The notes under the pieces were generated by a model. That model made no database searches. It was not told the origin of the DNA and worked only from the letters and a program-made list of their open reading frames with translations. Positions 22,201 to 34,700 of a stretch of DNA of 64,000 bases are shown piece after piece. This DNA comes from Astragalus membranaceus. Its lineage: Eukaryota > Streptophyta > Magnoliopsida > Fabales > Fabaceae. Each line of letters starts with the position of its first letter. Positions within the stretch are counted from its first letter, which is position 1. The translations under genes and the position numbers were made by a program. The DNA lies in assembly GCA_039519185.1 (NCBI GenBank), contig CM076847.1:74287247-74351246 (forward strand), given 5' to 3'.

Positions 22201-25200
22201 GATGGTGGTACCTCTGGACAGACTACAAAATTGGAGTCCATATCAGCCATGCCTGTTTACAAAGATAAAAGTCAGGAAGAGCTAAGATGGGAGGACTATC
22301 AATTGGGAGATAAAGGTAGTTTTTATTTAGAATTCTAACTTGTGATATATCAATTTTCAAGATATGCGGTACAATGAATAGGTAGTGTCCTTTTCTTGTA
22401 TTTTATTTCACTGTAATTGATAGTGATCTTTACATATTTTCTCATGCAGGATCGCAGACTCCAGCTCTAGCGTTTGGAAATACTAGTATTGGGCAGTCAG
22501 GGTTTGGAGGTCAACGGGGAGGAAGTAGAGTAGCTAATTACTCAGCAACAACTGAAGCAGATGGCGGTACCTCTGGACAGACTGCAAAATTGGAGTCCAT
22601 ATCAGCCATGCCTGTTTACAAAGATAAAAGTCAGGAAGAGCTAAGATGGGAGGACTATCAATTGGGAGATAAAGGTAGTTTTTATTTAGAATTCTAACTT
22701 GTGATATATCAATTTTCAAGATATGCGGTACAATGAATAGGTAGTGTCCTTTTTTTGTATTTTATTCCACTGTAATTGATAGTGATCTTTACATATTTTC
22801 TCATGCAGGATCGCAGACTCCAACTCCAGCGTTTGGAAATACTGGTATTGGGCAATTAGGGTTTAGAGGTCAACAGGGGGGACGTAGAGTAGCTAGTTAC
22901 TCAGCAACAACTGAAGCAGATGGTGGTACCTCTGTACAGACTGCAAAATTGGAGTCCATATCAGTCATGCCTGTTTACAAAGATAAAAGCCACGAAGAGC
23001 TAAGATGGGAGGACTATCAATTGGGAGATAAAGGTACATCCTTTTGTAATCATATCTTTCTGATCAATCACAATCATATTTTGGAGTCTTCCTTCTATCT
23101 CTTCTCCTTCTACCCAAATCCCAGAATTTTAACAGTAACGAAACAAACAAAAGTAATAAAGTTGAAATCACATCTCAAATAGTTTAACAAAATAGAACAA
23201 ACAGCAGAATGGATGCAACTCAACCAAAGCACACAACAAAATCAATGAAAACTATGTGTTTTGAGGCCCAAACCACGTGCAAATCCAAACTTTAAAATTC
23301 ACTGGTATAGTCTCGAGTTCACTGACTTTCTCGGTTTACTTGAAATTATGCAATTTGCCAAGAAAGTGAGTTTACATGCGATTAAGTCTGTTTTTGTTCT
23401 AGGGTCATAAACTCGACTTAACTCTAGAGTTTGACAGACATGGTTTTCCATGCAGGAAATGCTTCCTTCTTGACTGACATTGTTTCTGTCGAGTTGTCTG
23501 TATCTTTCCAGGAACATGCCTTAAATTTGGGCCTGCAAGTGAGAATGACAGGCAACAACTTACATGGTTTTCTAATGCTTGGAAAGGAATTCCACAGGTT
23601 TGTCACTTGCCATTTATGCTGATGTTATTCTGTTTGTAAATTTTGGTTTACATAAAGTGTAACTTTACAATCTCTCTTCTGTATTTTGTTTGAGAATTTT
23701 CTGTAGAATTTTGTGCTTAACAACTGTCCATATATCACTAATAGCTTGATCCCTAAGGAGTATTTTTTTTTATGAAGAAATATATTAGGATGAAGAGAAC
23801 ACATGACAACAGATTTGGAGTATAAGAAATCCTCTTTAATAAACAGTAAAAACCAAAACAACAATGGTTCAAAGCTGCCAAATTCCCCAACACCTGTTAG
23901 GCAAAACCCCCTTAAATTGACCAAGTTCTTTCGACCAAATAACCAAATCGTATCCCATATCATCCGTTGTTCCAAAGAAACCCTCCTTAAATATTTGAGA
24001 GTTACACTCAACCGTATGCACCAAAATATAGCATAGATTGCATATTGCCACAAAAGCTTATGCTATTTACATCCACCAAAACTTTGAAAACTAATCATGA
24101 ACAATTGGTACAGGGATAGAAAAAGCAATCGGTCAAACCATTAAGAAGAATTTTGAATTGAATGGATTGTCATTAGACATGATTATGATAGGATATTATG
24201 GCATTATTTGGTCCATGTACCTAACTCACCTAGTGTGAGAAGACTTTGGTGGTGATTGTTGTTTGATCCAAGGCAGACCCAACATTCACAAAAAATAGCA
24301 AACAAATAATTTCAAAGAGAAGCACTGTAAAACTATGCCAGGAATTGGTTCTGAGCAAGAGCCATTATACATCAGAGGGAAGAGCCTTATATGGATTATG
24401 GACTACATTCCAAATAAAGGACTTGACTTTAGGGGTTTTATCTAGATGGAAACTATCCCAAAGTTCAATGAATGAGTTAGGAGTTGGAAAAAATATTTTG
24501 CATGAAAACAGCCCAAAAGTTTCAAAAACCAATTCTGATACAAAGTTCTAGATGACATGCTTAACAATTTTTGGCTTAAAGGAAAATTGTAACAACTGTG
24601 TCTATTTGATTGGAGAAAACATTTTGTTTATATTCATGTTTTTACTTTGCCACCTCATTTTCACTTTGTTCCCATTTTTAAAGATTTGTGCAGAAAACCA
24701 TGAAAACAAAATAAATGTTTACATGGTTTTCCATAGAAATATTTGAAAACAAGAGACAAGGTGTCAATTCTGTAATTTAAAATAAAAACAGGAAACATTT
24801 TCTGTAACTGAATAGAACCCTTATCTCTCACTGTGATTGTGTCTTGCAAGCCGGAGAGCAAATCGCATTTTCTCTCAGAAGTATTTAATTTCACTGTTGA
24901 TAGTTATTTACACTGCTGTCAGGAAATTGGATTTTTTATTTCTCTATCTTGAAAAATGCTCAAGTGGCAAAATTAAACTTTTATGCAAATGTCTCATGCA
25001 TTATGTTTGCACATAATTTGGTGCTCAACGAATATACTCAAAGATGGAAGGGTCTTCTGATTTGCTTAATGACATCATCTACCAAATCGGTGCAGTTTTA
25101 ATATAATTAATCTTGGAAGATTTCTCGATCTCATATTTTTCCAGAAAACCAATAAATGTTGCAGACTTTCTGATTCCCTTTTCATCATAATGTTGGTTTA

Positions 25201-25802
25201 GTTATTATTTTCTCTGGCAATTGACTTTGATTTCAGTACCTATCATCATAATCTTTAAATCATATCATTTTTTTCCTTTAACTTCTTGAAGTAAATTTTT
25301 ATTGTGTCGAATTGTATTCGTTTCTTTTCAAAATTATTAATAAGAGAAGGTTGATATTTTTGTTTTATTTCAACCAAGTCATTTGCATCTCAGAAGATGT
25401 TTACAAAGGTTTACTGATAATAAAGTTTTGATGCAGACCTGCTTGCTCACTGCATGATGCTCTAATCTTTGGATTTTGCAGGTAAATCCAGCATTTTTGC
25501 ACAATAATGTACCAACAGCACCACCAGGTGCAGAAGACCCAGAGTTGGCTATGGCTATCAATGCATCTATTCAGGAGAGGCTAAACTCTGGAGCAAGCTC
25601 TTCAATTAGTGGAGCTAATACAGGCACGCAAGGTTCATCAACATGTGTGATATGTTTAGATGCTCCAGCAGAAGGGGCATGCATACCCTGTGGCCATGTT
25701 GCTGGATGCATGTCTTGCTTGAATAAGGTAAAAACAAAGAAATGGGGTTGCCCTGTATGTCGAGCTAAGATAGACCAGATCATAAAGCTATATCATGTTT
25801 GA
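19230..25802 (+). CDS. Chimeric gene: NUP98 N-terminus with five GLEBS exons fused to an XBAT34/35-like RING finger C-terminus
   Basis: Exons as I read them: 19230-19248, 19489-19755, 20688-21227, five 225-nt exons (21373-21597, 21732-21956, 22091-22315, 22450-22674, 22809-23033), 23512-23597 and 25482-25802. All boundaries have GT/AG and matching phases, giving about 785 codons without a stop. The first 275 residues are FG/GLFG repeats (FGSS, FGAT, FGGT) as in plant NUP98, a nuclear pore component. The repeated exons each hold the Rae1-binding GLEBS core (EELRWEDYQ). The last two exons read NDRQQLTWFSNAWKGIPQ and then a C3HC4 RING (CVICLDAP ... CIPCGHVAGCMSCL ... CPVCRAKI), ending IDQIIKLYHV. 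This is the C-terminus of XBAT34/35-type E3 ligases. The NUP98 autoproteolytic domain and the XBAT ankyrin repeats are absent. It may be an expressed fusion or a transcribed pseudogene; only transcripts can tell. Confidence 0.72.
21373..23033 (+). repeat. Five tandem copies of a 359-bp exon-intron unit (GLEBS exon)
   Basis: Exons of 225 nt start exactly every 359 bp at 21373, 21732, 22091, 22450 and 22809, separated by 134-bp introns. The exon is symmetric (phase 1 at both ends), so any copy number stays in frame. Copies 1 and 3 are nearly identical to each other, and 2 and 4 to each other; copy 5 is the most diverged (for example GQLGFRGQQGGRR). The intervening introns resemble the intron before copy 1 (21228-21372), which shows that the unit was made by joining the end of the exon to that intron. 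Confidence 0.95.
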
Positions 25803-26510
25803 AAGCTTGCAATGCTCTTGCATGTTGCGTAAGTAGTGGTATACGTTTATCATGAAAAATGAAAATGCATTTAGTTAAGAAGTTATTTACGACAAGAAAT
25901 CACAAACAGAAAATTGTCTTTACTAGAAGTATCCACATGCACACGGGGCTTTTGTGAATATGTTAATTTCACATGCTTCATTCTATATATACTTGTGGTT
26001 CATGTTATCACTTCTGGAAGTGAATTCTTAAACTGCTGTACGTTACAGGTCTATAATACAATATTTAATTTTGTCCAATTTTGGTTTTATATCTAACTGA
26101 CCAAGAGTGAATGGAATGAGACAGATCCAGCAGAAGAGAGATACAATGTCCTCTGGACACAATTTATATAGTTTTTAACCTAGAAGAAACAATGTGCAGC
26201 TATTATAAAAAATTAAGAAATAAATTCTAGGAAATTTTAAAACATTATTATATGTTAGACTAAATAGATAAAAATTGTGTTATATTCCCGTCGAACAACT
26301 CCTTGTAACCGAAATTTAGAGTCAAATTGGTCTCAACTATCCTAAACTTCACACCAACAATAAATCACAAAAAAATAAATTAATTAAAGAACAGGGTCTT
26401 GAGAATTTTAAAAATATTATGATAATGTATTAAATTAAAGTAATGGTAACATTCTCATTGAAACAAATATGGGAATCAAATTATGAATCCAAATGTAGAA
26501 TCAAAATGGC
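25803..26510. other. 3' flank of the fusion gene, AT-rich
   Basis: It probably includes the 3' untranslated region after the TGA at 25800-25802. No further coding signal is visible. Neither NUP98 exons nor any other recognisable gene lies here. Confidence 0.4.
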
Positions 26511-26514
26511 CTTG

Positions 26515-26670
26515 AGAAAACTCAGAGCGACGGATTCAGCAGTTGGGGCTGAACCTCCTTTAACCAAGAGTCGGGGGTTCGACCCCCGCCTTGGGTACGG
26601 AGCAGCGTTAAAACTTTGGGCCAGCTGTCCTGCCCCTCGAGGCACCTACAATGAGTGAGGGATTAGTAGC
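26515..26670 (+). mobile_element. Possible tRNA-derived SINE
   Basis: GGGGGTTCGACCCCCGCC at about 26573-26590 contains a perfect Pol III B box (GGTTCGACCCC) in a GC-rich island within AT-rich DNA. An A-box-like stretch lies about 45 bp upstream. I could not identify target duplications. A weaker B-box-like motif (TTTCGAACCCCG) lies near 27460-27472. Confidence 0.35.
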
Positions 26671-27512
26671 ATTTCTCGTATAATAATAACTAATAAGACT
26701 TTAAAAGAAACAATTAGTTTTTTTTATAAGCCAACAAAATAGTTACTTGCTACAACAACTAGTTATTTTCGTAGTTATATGTCCTTTGTCAATAGATGTA
26801 GTTATTTGAGAATGGATTTTTTCTTGACATCTTGACACAATCCTTAAACAATTTTGGGCCTTAATCCAGTTAACTCGCCATTCAATCTCATCAGCTAAAA
26901 TTCCATTAAGGATGAAACAGAATAGTTCCATCAGCTAAAATAGTTCTAGACTCTGTCAATGCTAGCCATGGTTCCAACAAAATAGTTCAAAACTTACTCA
27001 GTGAAGGATGAAACACGTAAAGAGAAGAAAGGGGAAAAAAGAATAGAGAGGTAAGGGCACATAATGACATAATAGAGAACATAAATGAAAACAGTTAAGA
27101 AAGGGGGGAATACTAGAGGTAGAAACAGTTCTAAAAAAATCAAGAGCACAAATAGTATAGAATAGGTGGAGTAAATGCATTAAGTAGAGAGACCAGGAGG
27201 AAGAGGGATAATATTGAAGCCTGAAACCTGAAGGCATGAAGCAGAGCTTAGTTTCCTCTCAGTCACATCATCCGTCTTCGCAATCACACCCTTTAGCCAT
27301 CGTCACACACGCCTCCCCTTATTTGTCCCGTCTCTATGACTCTGGTGCCACCCCATACGCAATAATCATATCTATCTATCTTGTAGTCAATCTTTTTTTT
27401 TTTACAGGAAAAGTGGTTGGAAATTAGTGCGTTAGTTATTAGAGGGGAGGGGGAGCGAGTTTCGAACCCCGTATGTCTATCTCATTATTTCCTTATATAC
27501 CTGCTATTTTTT
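26671..27512. other. Intergenic, no gene seen
   Basis: AT-rich sequence with short oligo-purine runs (27000-27100). No convincing ORF or repeat boundary is visible up to the LINE target duplication at 27500. Confidence 0.4.
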
Positions 27513-30093
27513 TTTACCAAAACAAACTTATGTCATTTCTGTAGTAATAATGTTTGTTATACATAAATGAGCAATATAATGAAATTGGGAGCTAGCATAG
27601 AGTCTTGATGCCCTTGCAAGTGTATGAGCAATATGAGCAACAAGATTCGCTTGCCTTCGAATATAGTTAGTTAATCCTATAGCTTGAGTACTGAGAAATA
27701 AAATTAATACAATGGGAAATGATAAAACCAAAATCTGAATTGTTGGATGTTGCTTTGGTTACCGCATTAACCACTATCCATCTCAATGTTCACTGACTCC
27801 AAGCCCAAATCCTTCAACCAGTTCAATGTTTGCCAAAGACCCATTGCTTCCGCTTCCCGAGGTTCTGGGACTCCTTCAAACCACATAGTCTTGCCTTCCA
27901 TAAAGCTGTCATTCTCATCTCTTATGCACATTCTGATACCATATTTATTTTCTTTCTCAAACAATGCAGCATCGACATTGCACTTGAGCATACCTGCATC
28001 CGGTTTCCTCCACACTAATTGATCACTGCATCGACCCCAATTATTCTCCCTACTATTCAGCCTTGACTTTGCAATCAACCAAGAATTGAGGTAATCTAGT
28101 GCTTGCTGTAGAGAAAACAAAATTGGTTTCATGATTCCTTCCCATACTTTTTGGTTTCTACGCTTCCATATTGACCATATTGCCATCACAAAAACATGTT
28201 GTTGATCCTTAGACAACAAATCAATTATCTCAAAGACACAATCCTTAAAACAATTAGCTTGCTGCACAATTGGATTCAACATCTGCATCAGACTAGTAGC
28301 GCCCCACATCTGGACAGCTTGCTCACAACTAAAAAATAAATGTAACTCATCCTCCACACCCTCATTGCACATAGGGCATATATCATCACATGGGACATGT
28401 CGACGCTTGAGATTTTCCTTCGTTGGTAGACAACCCCTCGCCACACGCCAAAGCAAATGTTTAACACGTTGAGGGATTTTGAGCCTCCAAATATACATCC
28501 AATTACCCAGAACACGGAGGTGAGAGCTATCAATTAAATCCTCCATAATACCAAAGTAAGCGGACCGAACCGAATAAAGACCATTTCTTTATAAGTGTGG
28601 CTTCATGATTTGTAAAAAATGAGTCAACCAGCTCCTCATTCCACCCATCTCTAGTCACTCTCAAAAGTTCTCCAACTTTCATATTTTCTTTACCGGGTAC
28701 CATTGGAGAACGAATAAAAGCATCCTTCATACCTTTTAACCATGGATCGCCCCACACTGAGACATTATTCCCGTCGCCTAATCTCCGTCGAGAACCCAAA
28801 TTTAACACCACCGAAAAGAGTAGATACTACGCCATATGTAACTGGGATTATGGCCCAAGCGAGCCCCCATAAAATCCGCGTGAGTCATAATTTTCTACGT
28901 CTGCTTCCCTAGCAACGCTAAATAAAATCCATGGAAATGGCGAAAACCCATGCCTCCATACTCCTTTCTTCCGGTTAGCTTCTCCCAATTCAACTAGTGA
29001 ATGCCCTTTCTTGTACGTTGGTTACTACCCCACCAAAAAGAGTTAATCATTTTTTCAAGCTCCTCCCCCAAGGTGGTTGGGAGCATGAATGTGCTCATAC
29101 AATAGGTGGGTATAGATTGTGCCACAGACTTCACTAAAACTTCTCTTCCTGCTTTTGATAAGTGCTTACCGGACTACTGTTGAATCCTCTTCCACATTCT
29201 ATCCCGAAGGTAGCCAAACATCTGCTTCTTGTTCCTACCAATCATAGACGGCAATCCTAAGTACTTTCCAGTCCCTAAGCATTCAGTAACGCCAAGGACA
29301 CCTGTGATCAAATCCCCCATATCTTGAGAAGTGTTCCTGCTAAAGAAAATCTCTGACTTTGCCAAATTAATTACTTGGCCCGAGGCTTCTTCATAAATTT
29401 TCAGAATATCCTGCAAATGTCTACTTTCAGTTTCATTAGCCCTGCAAAACAAGAAACAGTCATCAGCAAAAAGAAGATGTGTAAGGGATGGAGCCCCCCT
29501 ACACACCCGCACATCATGTAAATCTCCACTCAACTCTGATTTTTTTAAGTAAAGTAGTGAGACCCTCCGCACAAATAATAAAAAGGTAAGTTGATAGTGG
29601 GTCACCCTGCCTCAACCCTCGCCCCGGAGTGATAGGCCCTATTTTTTCACCATTCACCATTACTGAGTAGCTAACTGTTTCTAAACACATGGTCATCCAC
29701 TTCACCCATCTCTCATCAAAACCCATCTTCCTCATTATCTCCTTCAAATAGTTCCAATCAACTCTATCATAAGCTTTGCTAATATCAATCTTAAAGCCAT
29801 CTCGCCCCCCTTGCCACTTGTCTTACATTTGAGATGATGCAATGTCTCGATTGCTACTAGCACATTATCTAAGATAGACCGGTCCTCTATCAATACCGAT
29901 TGCTCATTTGAAATACACTTTTGAAGTAAATGTTTCATACGATTTGCAAAGACTTTGGAAATAATTTTATAAATGACATTACATAAAGAAATAGGACGAA
30001 GATCTTTCATAGACATCGGATTGTCAACTTTTGAGATCAAGACTATGTTAGCATCATTGAAATGTGGAGGGAACTCCCCCACCTCCAACCATG
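27513..30093 (-). mobile_element. 5'-truncated L1-type LINE (LINE 2)
   Basis: The same 13-bp sequence, CCTGCTATTTTTT, occurs at both ends (27500-27512 and 30094-30106), as expected for a LINE target duplication. The left copy runs into a T-run, the poly-A tail of a minus-strand element. Only the second half of ORF2 is present. The truncated 5' end lies in the reverse transcriptase. Confidence 0.85.
27760..30093 (-). pseudogene. LINE 2 ORF2: reverse transcriptase, zf-RVT and RNase H
   Basis: In order on the minus strand: RT palm segments (NIVLISKVDNP, SILDNVLVAIETLHH; GRGLRQGDPLS; the active-site box LLFADDCFLF near 29450), then GKYLGLPSMIGR. After a gap comes the zf-RVT domain (LWRVARGCLPTKENL, CPMCNEGVEDELHLFFSCE). 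Last is an RNase H segment (KCNVDAALFEK, EAEAMGL, IEMDSG). Several frameshifts and stops break it into at least five pieces, and the RNase H end is incomplete. It cannot mobilise itself. Confidence 0.9.
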
Positions 30094-30106
30094 CCTGCTA
30101 TTTTTT

Positions 30107-31358
30107 CTTCTCTATATATGTACTTTGCCTGCAAAGCAAATACCCATAAAAACAAAATTGCAGCCCAACCTTATAATTGATAAGAGAAAAGCCCAAAAAA
30201 GATTAACATTAAATTTTAAACCTTTTTGACCAAAAAAAAAAACCTTTAAAATCATAATATCACAAAGAAGCCATTGTCAGATCATTAGTGGGATGTTTCT
30301 ACAACCGTAACCCCGCCAAAGACACTCAAACCTTCAATCTACTATGGAAAGGAAAGACTTGTCACGGAGAAAGAGTGAGGATCACAGAGAATACAAAAGG
30401 ATAAAACTTAGATCCAGTACCTTAGGTACTGGTCTTACTGTTCTCCTATAATAATCAGACATGTGTAATGCTTGTTTAACATTAACTGCATTATTGAACG
30501 GCAGCCATAACGCCGTCAAGTTATTTCCTTCGCACACCAACAGTCCAACACTGCCAATCAAGTTCCGCCCACCGGTTCAGTGTGTGAATCACGTTCAACA
30601 TAGTCATTTTTTCCCACAAGAACCATCACCACTGTTGAAGATGACGATGACGTCGTTACATTACCATCACCAGTACTATTGGCCGAAAATCCCTCCACAC
30701 TTGGACACTTACCCTCACCGCCAATCTGCCACCTCCAATCTGGCAGAAAACTAAACGTTACCCATTTAAAGTGACTAAAAAACGTGTTATGTTTTGATTC
30801 GTTAACAGTAAAAACAGTATGGATGGAAACGTATGTAAGTTTTCTGCAATATAAAAAACATGAACCAATATAGGTGAAGTAAAAAGCAATCTTGATAAAC
30901 AATGTGCAGTGCGACAAAAAGGAAGATGAAGGAGAGAGGGGCAAAGCATCATTCGCAGAGGCCTTGCCAATGATTGCGAGTCCTTTGATCGGTGATGAAT
31001 AGCTGATCAGAAATATGAAAGCAGCTGGATGGAATCTAACGACTTGGCCTAGAAAACAAAACAAAGATGGAGCGCATGAAACCGTGTTTCTAATTACTTC
31101 ATGAATGAAGATTTTAAAACTAATATATAACTTGATTCCCCATCAGCGGCAACAACTTTCATATAAAAGGAAGATGAAGTCGTTAGAAAATGTAGAGAAA
31201 TGGTGATATTGGTAATGATGGAAGGAAATATGTGAAAAGACGTGGGAGAAGAAAAATACAACAGACTTACTATTAAAAGGAGGAGAAAGAAAATAAATCA
31301 AACAATTCATCATCAGTGTGATATGTAGAATGAGGAGTTGCATTTCCTCTATCATATG
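30107..31358. other. Intergenic, no gene seen
   Basis: No ORF here has a recognisable domain. A minus-strand ORF at 30558-31064 is open for 168 codons, but its composition and lack of motifs give no support for a gene. The sequence continues across the next copia insertion at 36106. Confidence 0.4.
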
Positions 31359-31685
31359 TGTTGAAGCATGATGCCAAATTCTAGAATGTTTGAGAAATAC
31401 CAATAAAATACTAAAATCTTGATTTTTCTAGAAACATAGAAACTAGAATTATCTGATGATAAAAAAATAAGTACCGCCATATGTTGGGCGGTGGAGTGAT
31501 GCCTATAAATATAGGCTACATCACTTTGCAAAATCAATCAAGAAGCCATCTGCTATACTAGTATCCATACTACCAACTATCAAGTGTACTACCATTACTC
31601 TATTAATACAATTTCAGTTTTCCATAAACTCCTCATTATCTATTTCTCAAAATTATTTTCACCACTTGTTCTAAAACTACTAACA
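31359..31685 (+). repeat. 5' LTR of copia 2
   Basis: 327 bp, TG...CA ends, with a CCTATAAATATAGG segment near 31502-31515 that includes the TATA box of the LTR promoter. Confidence 0.95.
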
Positions 31686-31795
31686 GTGGTACCAGAGCTA
31701 CGTTCGGTCATATACTGGGCGTAGATAAACTATCCAACTACCAATTAAAAATCACTACCCTCACTCTACACTACTTTCATATTTTTTCTTAGCCA

Positions 31796-34700
31796 ATGGC
31801 TAACAACACCCAATCATCATCTAATATCCAAGTCCCTCCTTTTTCCGGTGAAAACTATGATTTTTGGAGCATTAGAATGAAGACATTTTTTTGCTCCCAA
31901 GATCTATGGGAAGTTGTGGAAGAAGGATTTACTACTCCCGCAGATACTTCAACTCTTACTGCAGCTCAAAGGAAAGAGTTGAAGGAAAATAGGCAAAAAG
32001 ATTCAAAGGCGCTATATTACTTGCAGCAAGCTGTGGGTGACTCTATTTTTCCGAGGATAATGGGAGCTTCTAGTGCCAAGGATGCATGGAGTACACTACA
32101 TGAGGAGTTTCAAGGAACCGCCAAGGTACGTGCCGTCAAACTCCAAAGTCTAAGACGTAAGTTTGAATTATTAAATATGAAGGAATCTGAGACCGTACAA
32201 GACTATTATACTAAGATAAAAGAAATTGTTTCTAAAATGAGAGCCTACGGGGAAAATATTCTCGACAAAAGAATTGTTGAGAAAATTCTAGTTTCTATTC
32301 CCTGTAAGTATGATCCAATCGTGACGACGATTGAACAAACGAAGAATCTATCAAACTTATCTGTGACAGAACTAATGGGCTCTCTTGAAGCTTATGAGCA
32401 AAGATTGAGTAGGCGTGATGATGACTCTGTAGAAAATGCCTTTCAATCTAAGCTTAAATTACGGTCTCAAAATAAAGGATACGGAGGAAACAAGAGTAGT
32501 GGAGAAAGTTCTAGAAATAGAGAGAATTCTAGAAATTTCTCAAAGAAAAATCAAGATGAGTATCCTCCATGTGGCATCTGCAAAATGACAAATCATGCCG
32601 AGAAAGACTGTCGCTGGCGAGGAAAGCCACAATGTCGGCACTGTAAGAAATTTGGGCACGTGGAGAAGAATTGCTATAGCAAAAATAAACATCAAGCAAA
32701 TTTCGTCGAAGAACGTGAGAATGACCAGAATAAACATGACAGTGAAGAACATCTTTTCTATGCCACCCAAGATTCCAACGATGACAAGAAAGGAACCTGG
32801 TACTTAGATAGCGGTTGCAGCAATCACATGGCTAAAGATGAGAGCATCTTTAAGGAAATTGATGACTCTGTCAAATCAAAGATTCGACTAGGGAATGGTA
32901 CTACCGTGGAATCAAAAGGCAAAGGCACTGTCATGGTGGAGACAAAGAAAGGTACGCGACTCATTAGAGATGTCTTACTAGTTCCCAATCTTAAAGAAAA
33001 TCTCTTGAGCATCGGTCAAATGATGGAGAAAGGCTATGTCCTTCACTTTGAAGGAGATAAATGCACAATCTATGATAACAGTAGTAAAAGGGCTGAGATA
33101 GCCCAAGTAAAGATGGAGACGAGGAACAAAAGCTTCCCAATAAACTTTAAATATACCACTAACATTGCCATGAAGGTGCAAGCTGATGATTCATGGCTAT
33201 GACATCGAAGATTTGGCCACCTCAACTCGAAAGCCTTAAAGTTGTTATATCAAAAGAATATGGTAAGAGATTTACCAAGCCTAAAAGAAGATAGTGGAGC
33301 ATGTGAAGGATGTCTTCTTGGAAAACAACACAAACTACCATTTTCAACGAGCAATGCATGGAGAGCTAAAGATGTGCTAGAACTCATCCACACTGACGTT
33401 TGTGGACCGATGAGGACACCATCACTCACCAACAACAGGTATTTCATCCTCTTCATCGATGACTTTTCTAGAATGACTTGGGTCTATTTCATCAAGGAAA
33501 AATCAGAAGTCTTTGGAATATTCAAGAAGTTCAAGGCCCTTGTAGAAAACCAAAATGGCAAACACATAAAGAGGCTTAGGAGTGATCGCGGCAAAGAGTA
33601 CAACTCCCATGAGTTTGATAAATTCTGTGAGGATGAAGGCATTGAAAAACAACTCACAGTCGCATATTCTTCTCAACAAAATGGAGTATCTGAAAGAAGA
33701 AACCGCACGGTCATGGAGATGGCTAGATCGATGCTAAAGGATAAAGGACTACCAAACACTTTTTGGGCTGAAGCGGTTTATACTGCAGTCTACATTATCA
33801 ATAGATGTCCAACTCAAGCAGTCCAAGACAAGACTCCCGTTGAAGCTTGGAGTGGGCAAAAACCTTCTGCCAAACATTTAAGGGTCTTTAGATCAATCTG
33901 CTACATTCATGTCCCAGACCAAAAGAGGCATAAGTTAGAAGACAAAACGATTCGAGGCATCTTCTTGGGATACAGTACACAATCAAAAGGCTATCGAGTC
34001 TACAACTTACAAACAAAGAAGCTCATCATTAGTCGAGATGTCGAAGTTGATGAAGCTGCTGCTTGGAATTGGGATAAAGAAAAAATTGAGAGAAGCAACA
34101 TTTCCCTTCCAGTACAGCAACCTCAAGAAGAAGTTGAAGAATTAACAGAAGATCCAGGTATGCCTTCTTCGTCTTCTCTTCAACAAGATTCCTCACCAGA
34201 ATCTACTCCGAGGCGAGTAAGATCTCTGGCGGATATATATGAAACTTGCAATTTGGCCATACTTGAGCCTGAAAACTATGAAATAGCATCAAAACAAGAA
34301 GTATGGGTCAAAGCAATGGAGGAGGAGATTAAATCAATTGAGAAAAACAAAACATGGGAGCTAGTAGACTATCCAAAAGATAAAGATATCATAGGAGTCA
34401 AATGGGTTTACAAGACAAAACTTAACCCTGATGGCTCAATACAAAAACACAAGGCTAGGCTTGTAGCAAAGGGCTACTCTCAGCAACCTGGAGTTGACTA
34501 CAATGAGACATTTGCTCCAGTTGCTCGTCTAGACACTATAAGAGCTTTAATAGCTCTTGCAGCACAAAAAGAATGGAGCATCTATCAACTAGATGTCAAG
34601 TCTGCATTTCTAAATGGAGTGCTAGAAGAAGAGATTTATATTGAGCAACCACAGGGCTTCGTCAGCAAAGAAAATGAAGATAAAGTACTGAGACTAAGAA

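Noticed and set aside
21373..23033. CRISPR-like array
   Set aside because: Regular period, but the units are 359-bp exon-intron repeats in a plant gene with no short repeat/spacer structure.
23625..24053. 142-codon minus-strand ORF inside the last large intron of the fusion gene
   Set aside because: No recognisable domain, opposite strand to the gene, AT-rich; probably an intronic repeat or chance ORF.
30558..31064. 168-codon minus-strand ORF
   Set aside because: No motif, no promoter or homologous feature seen; treated as chance.
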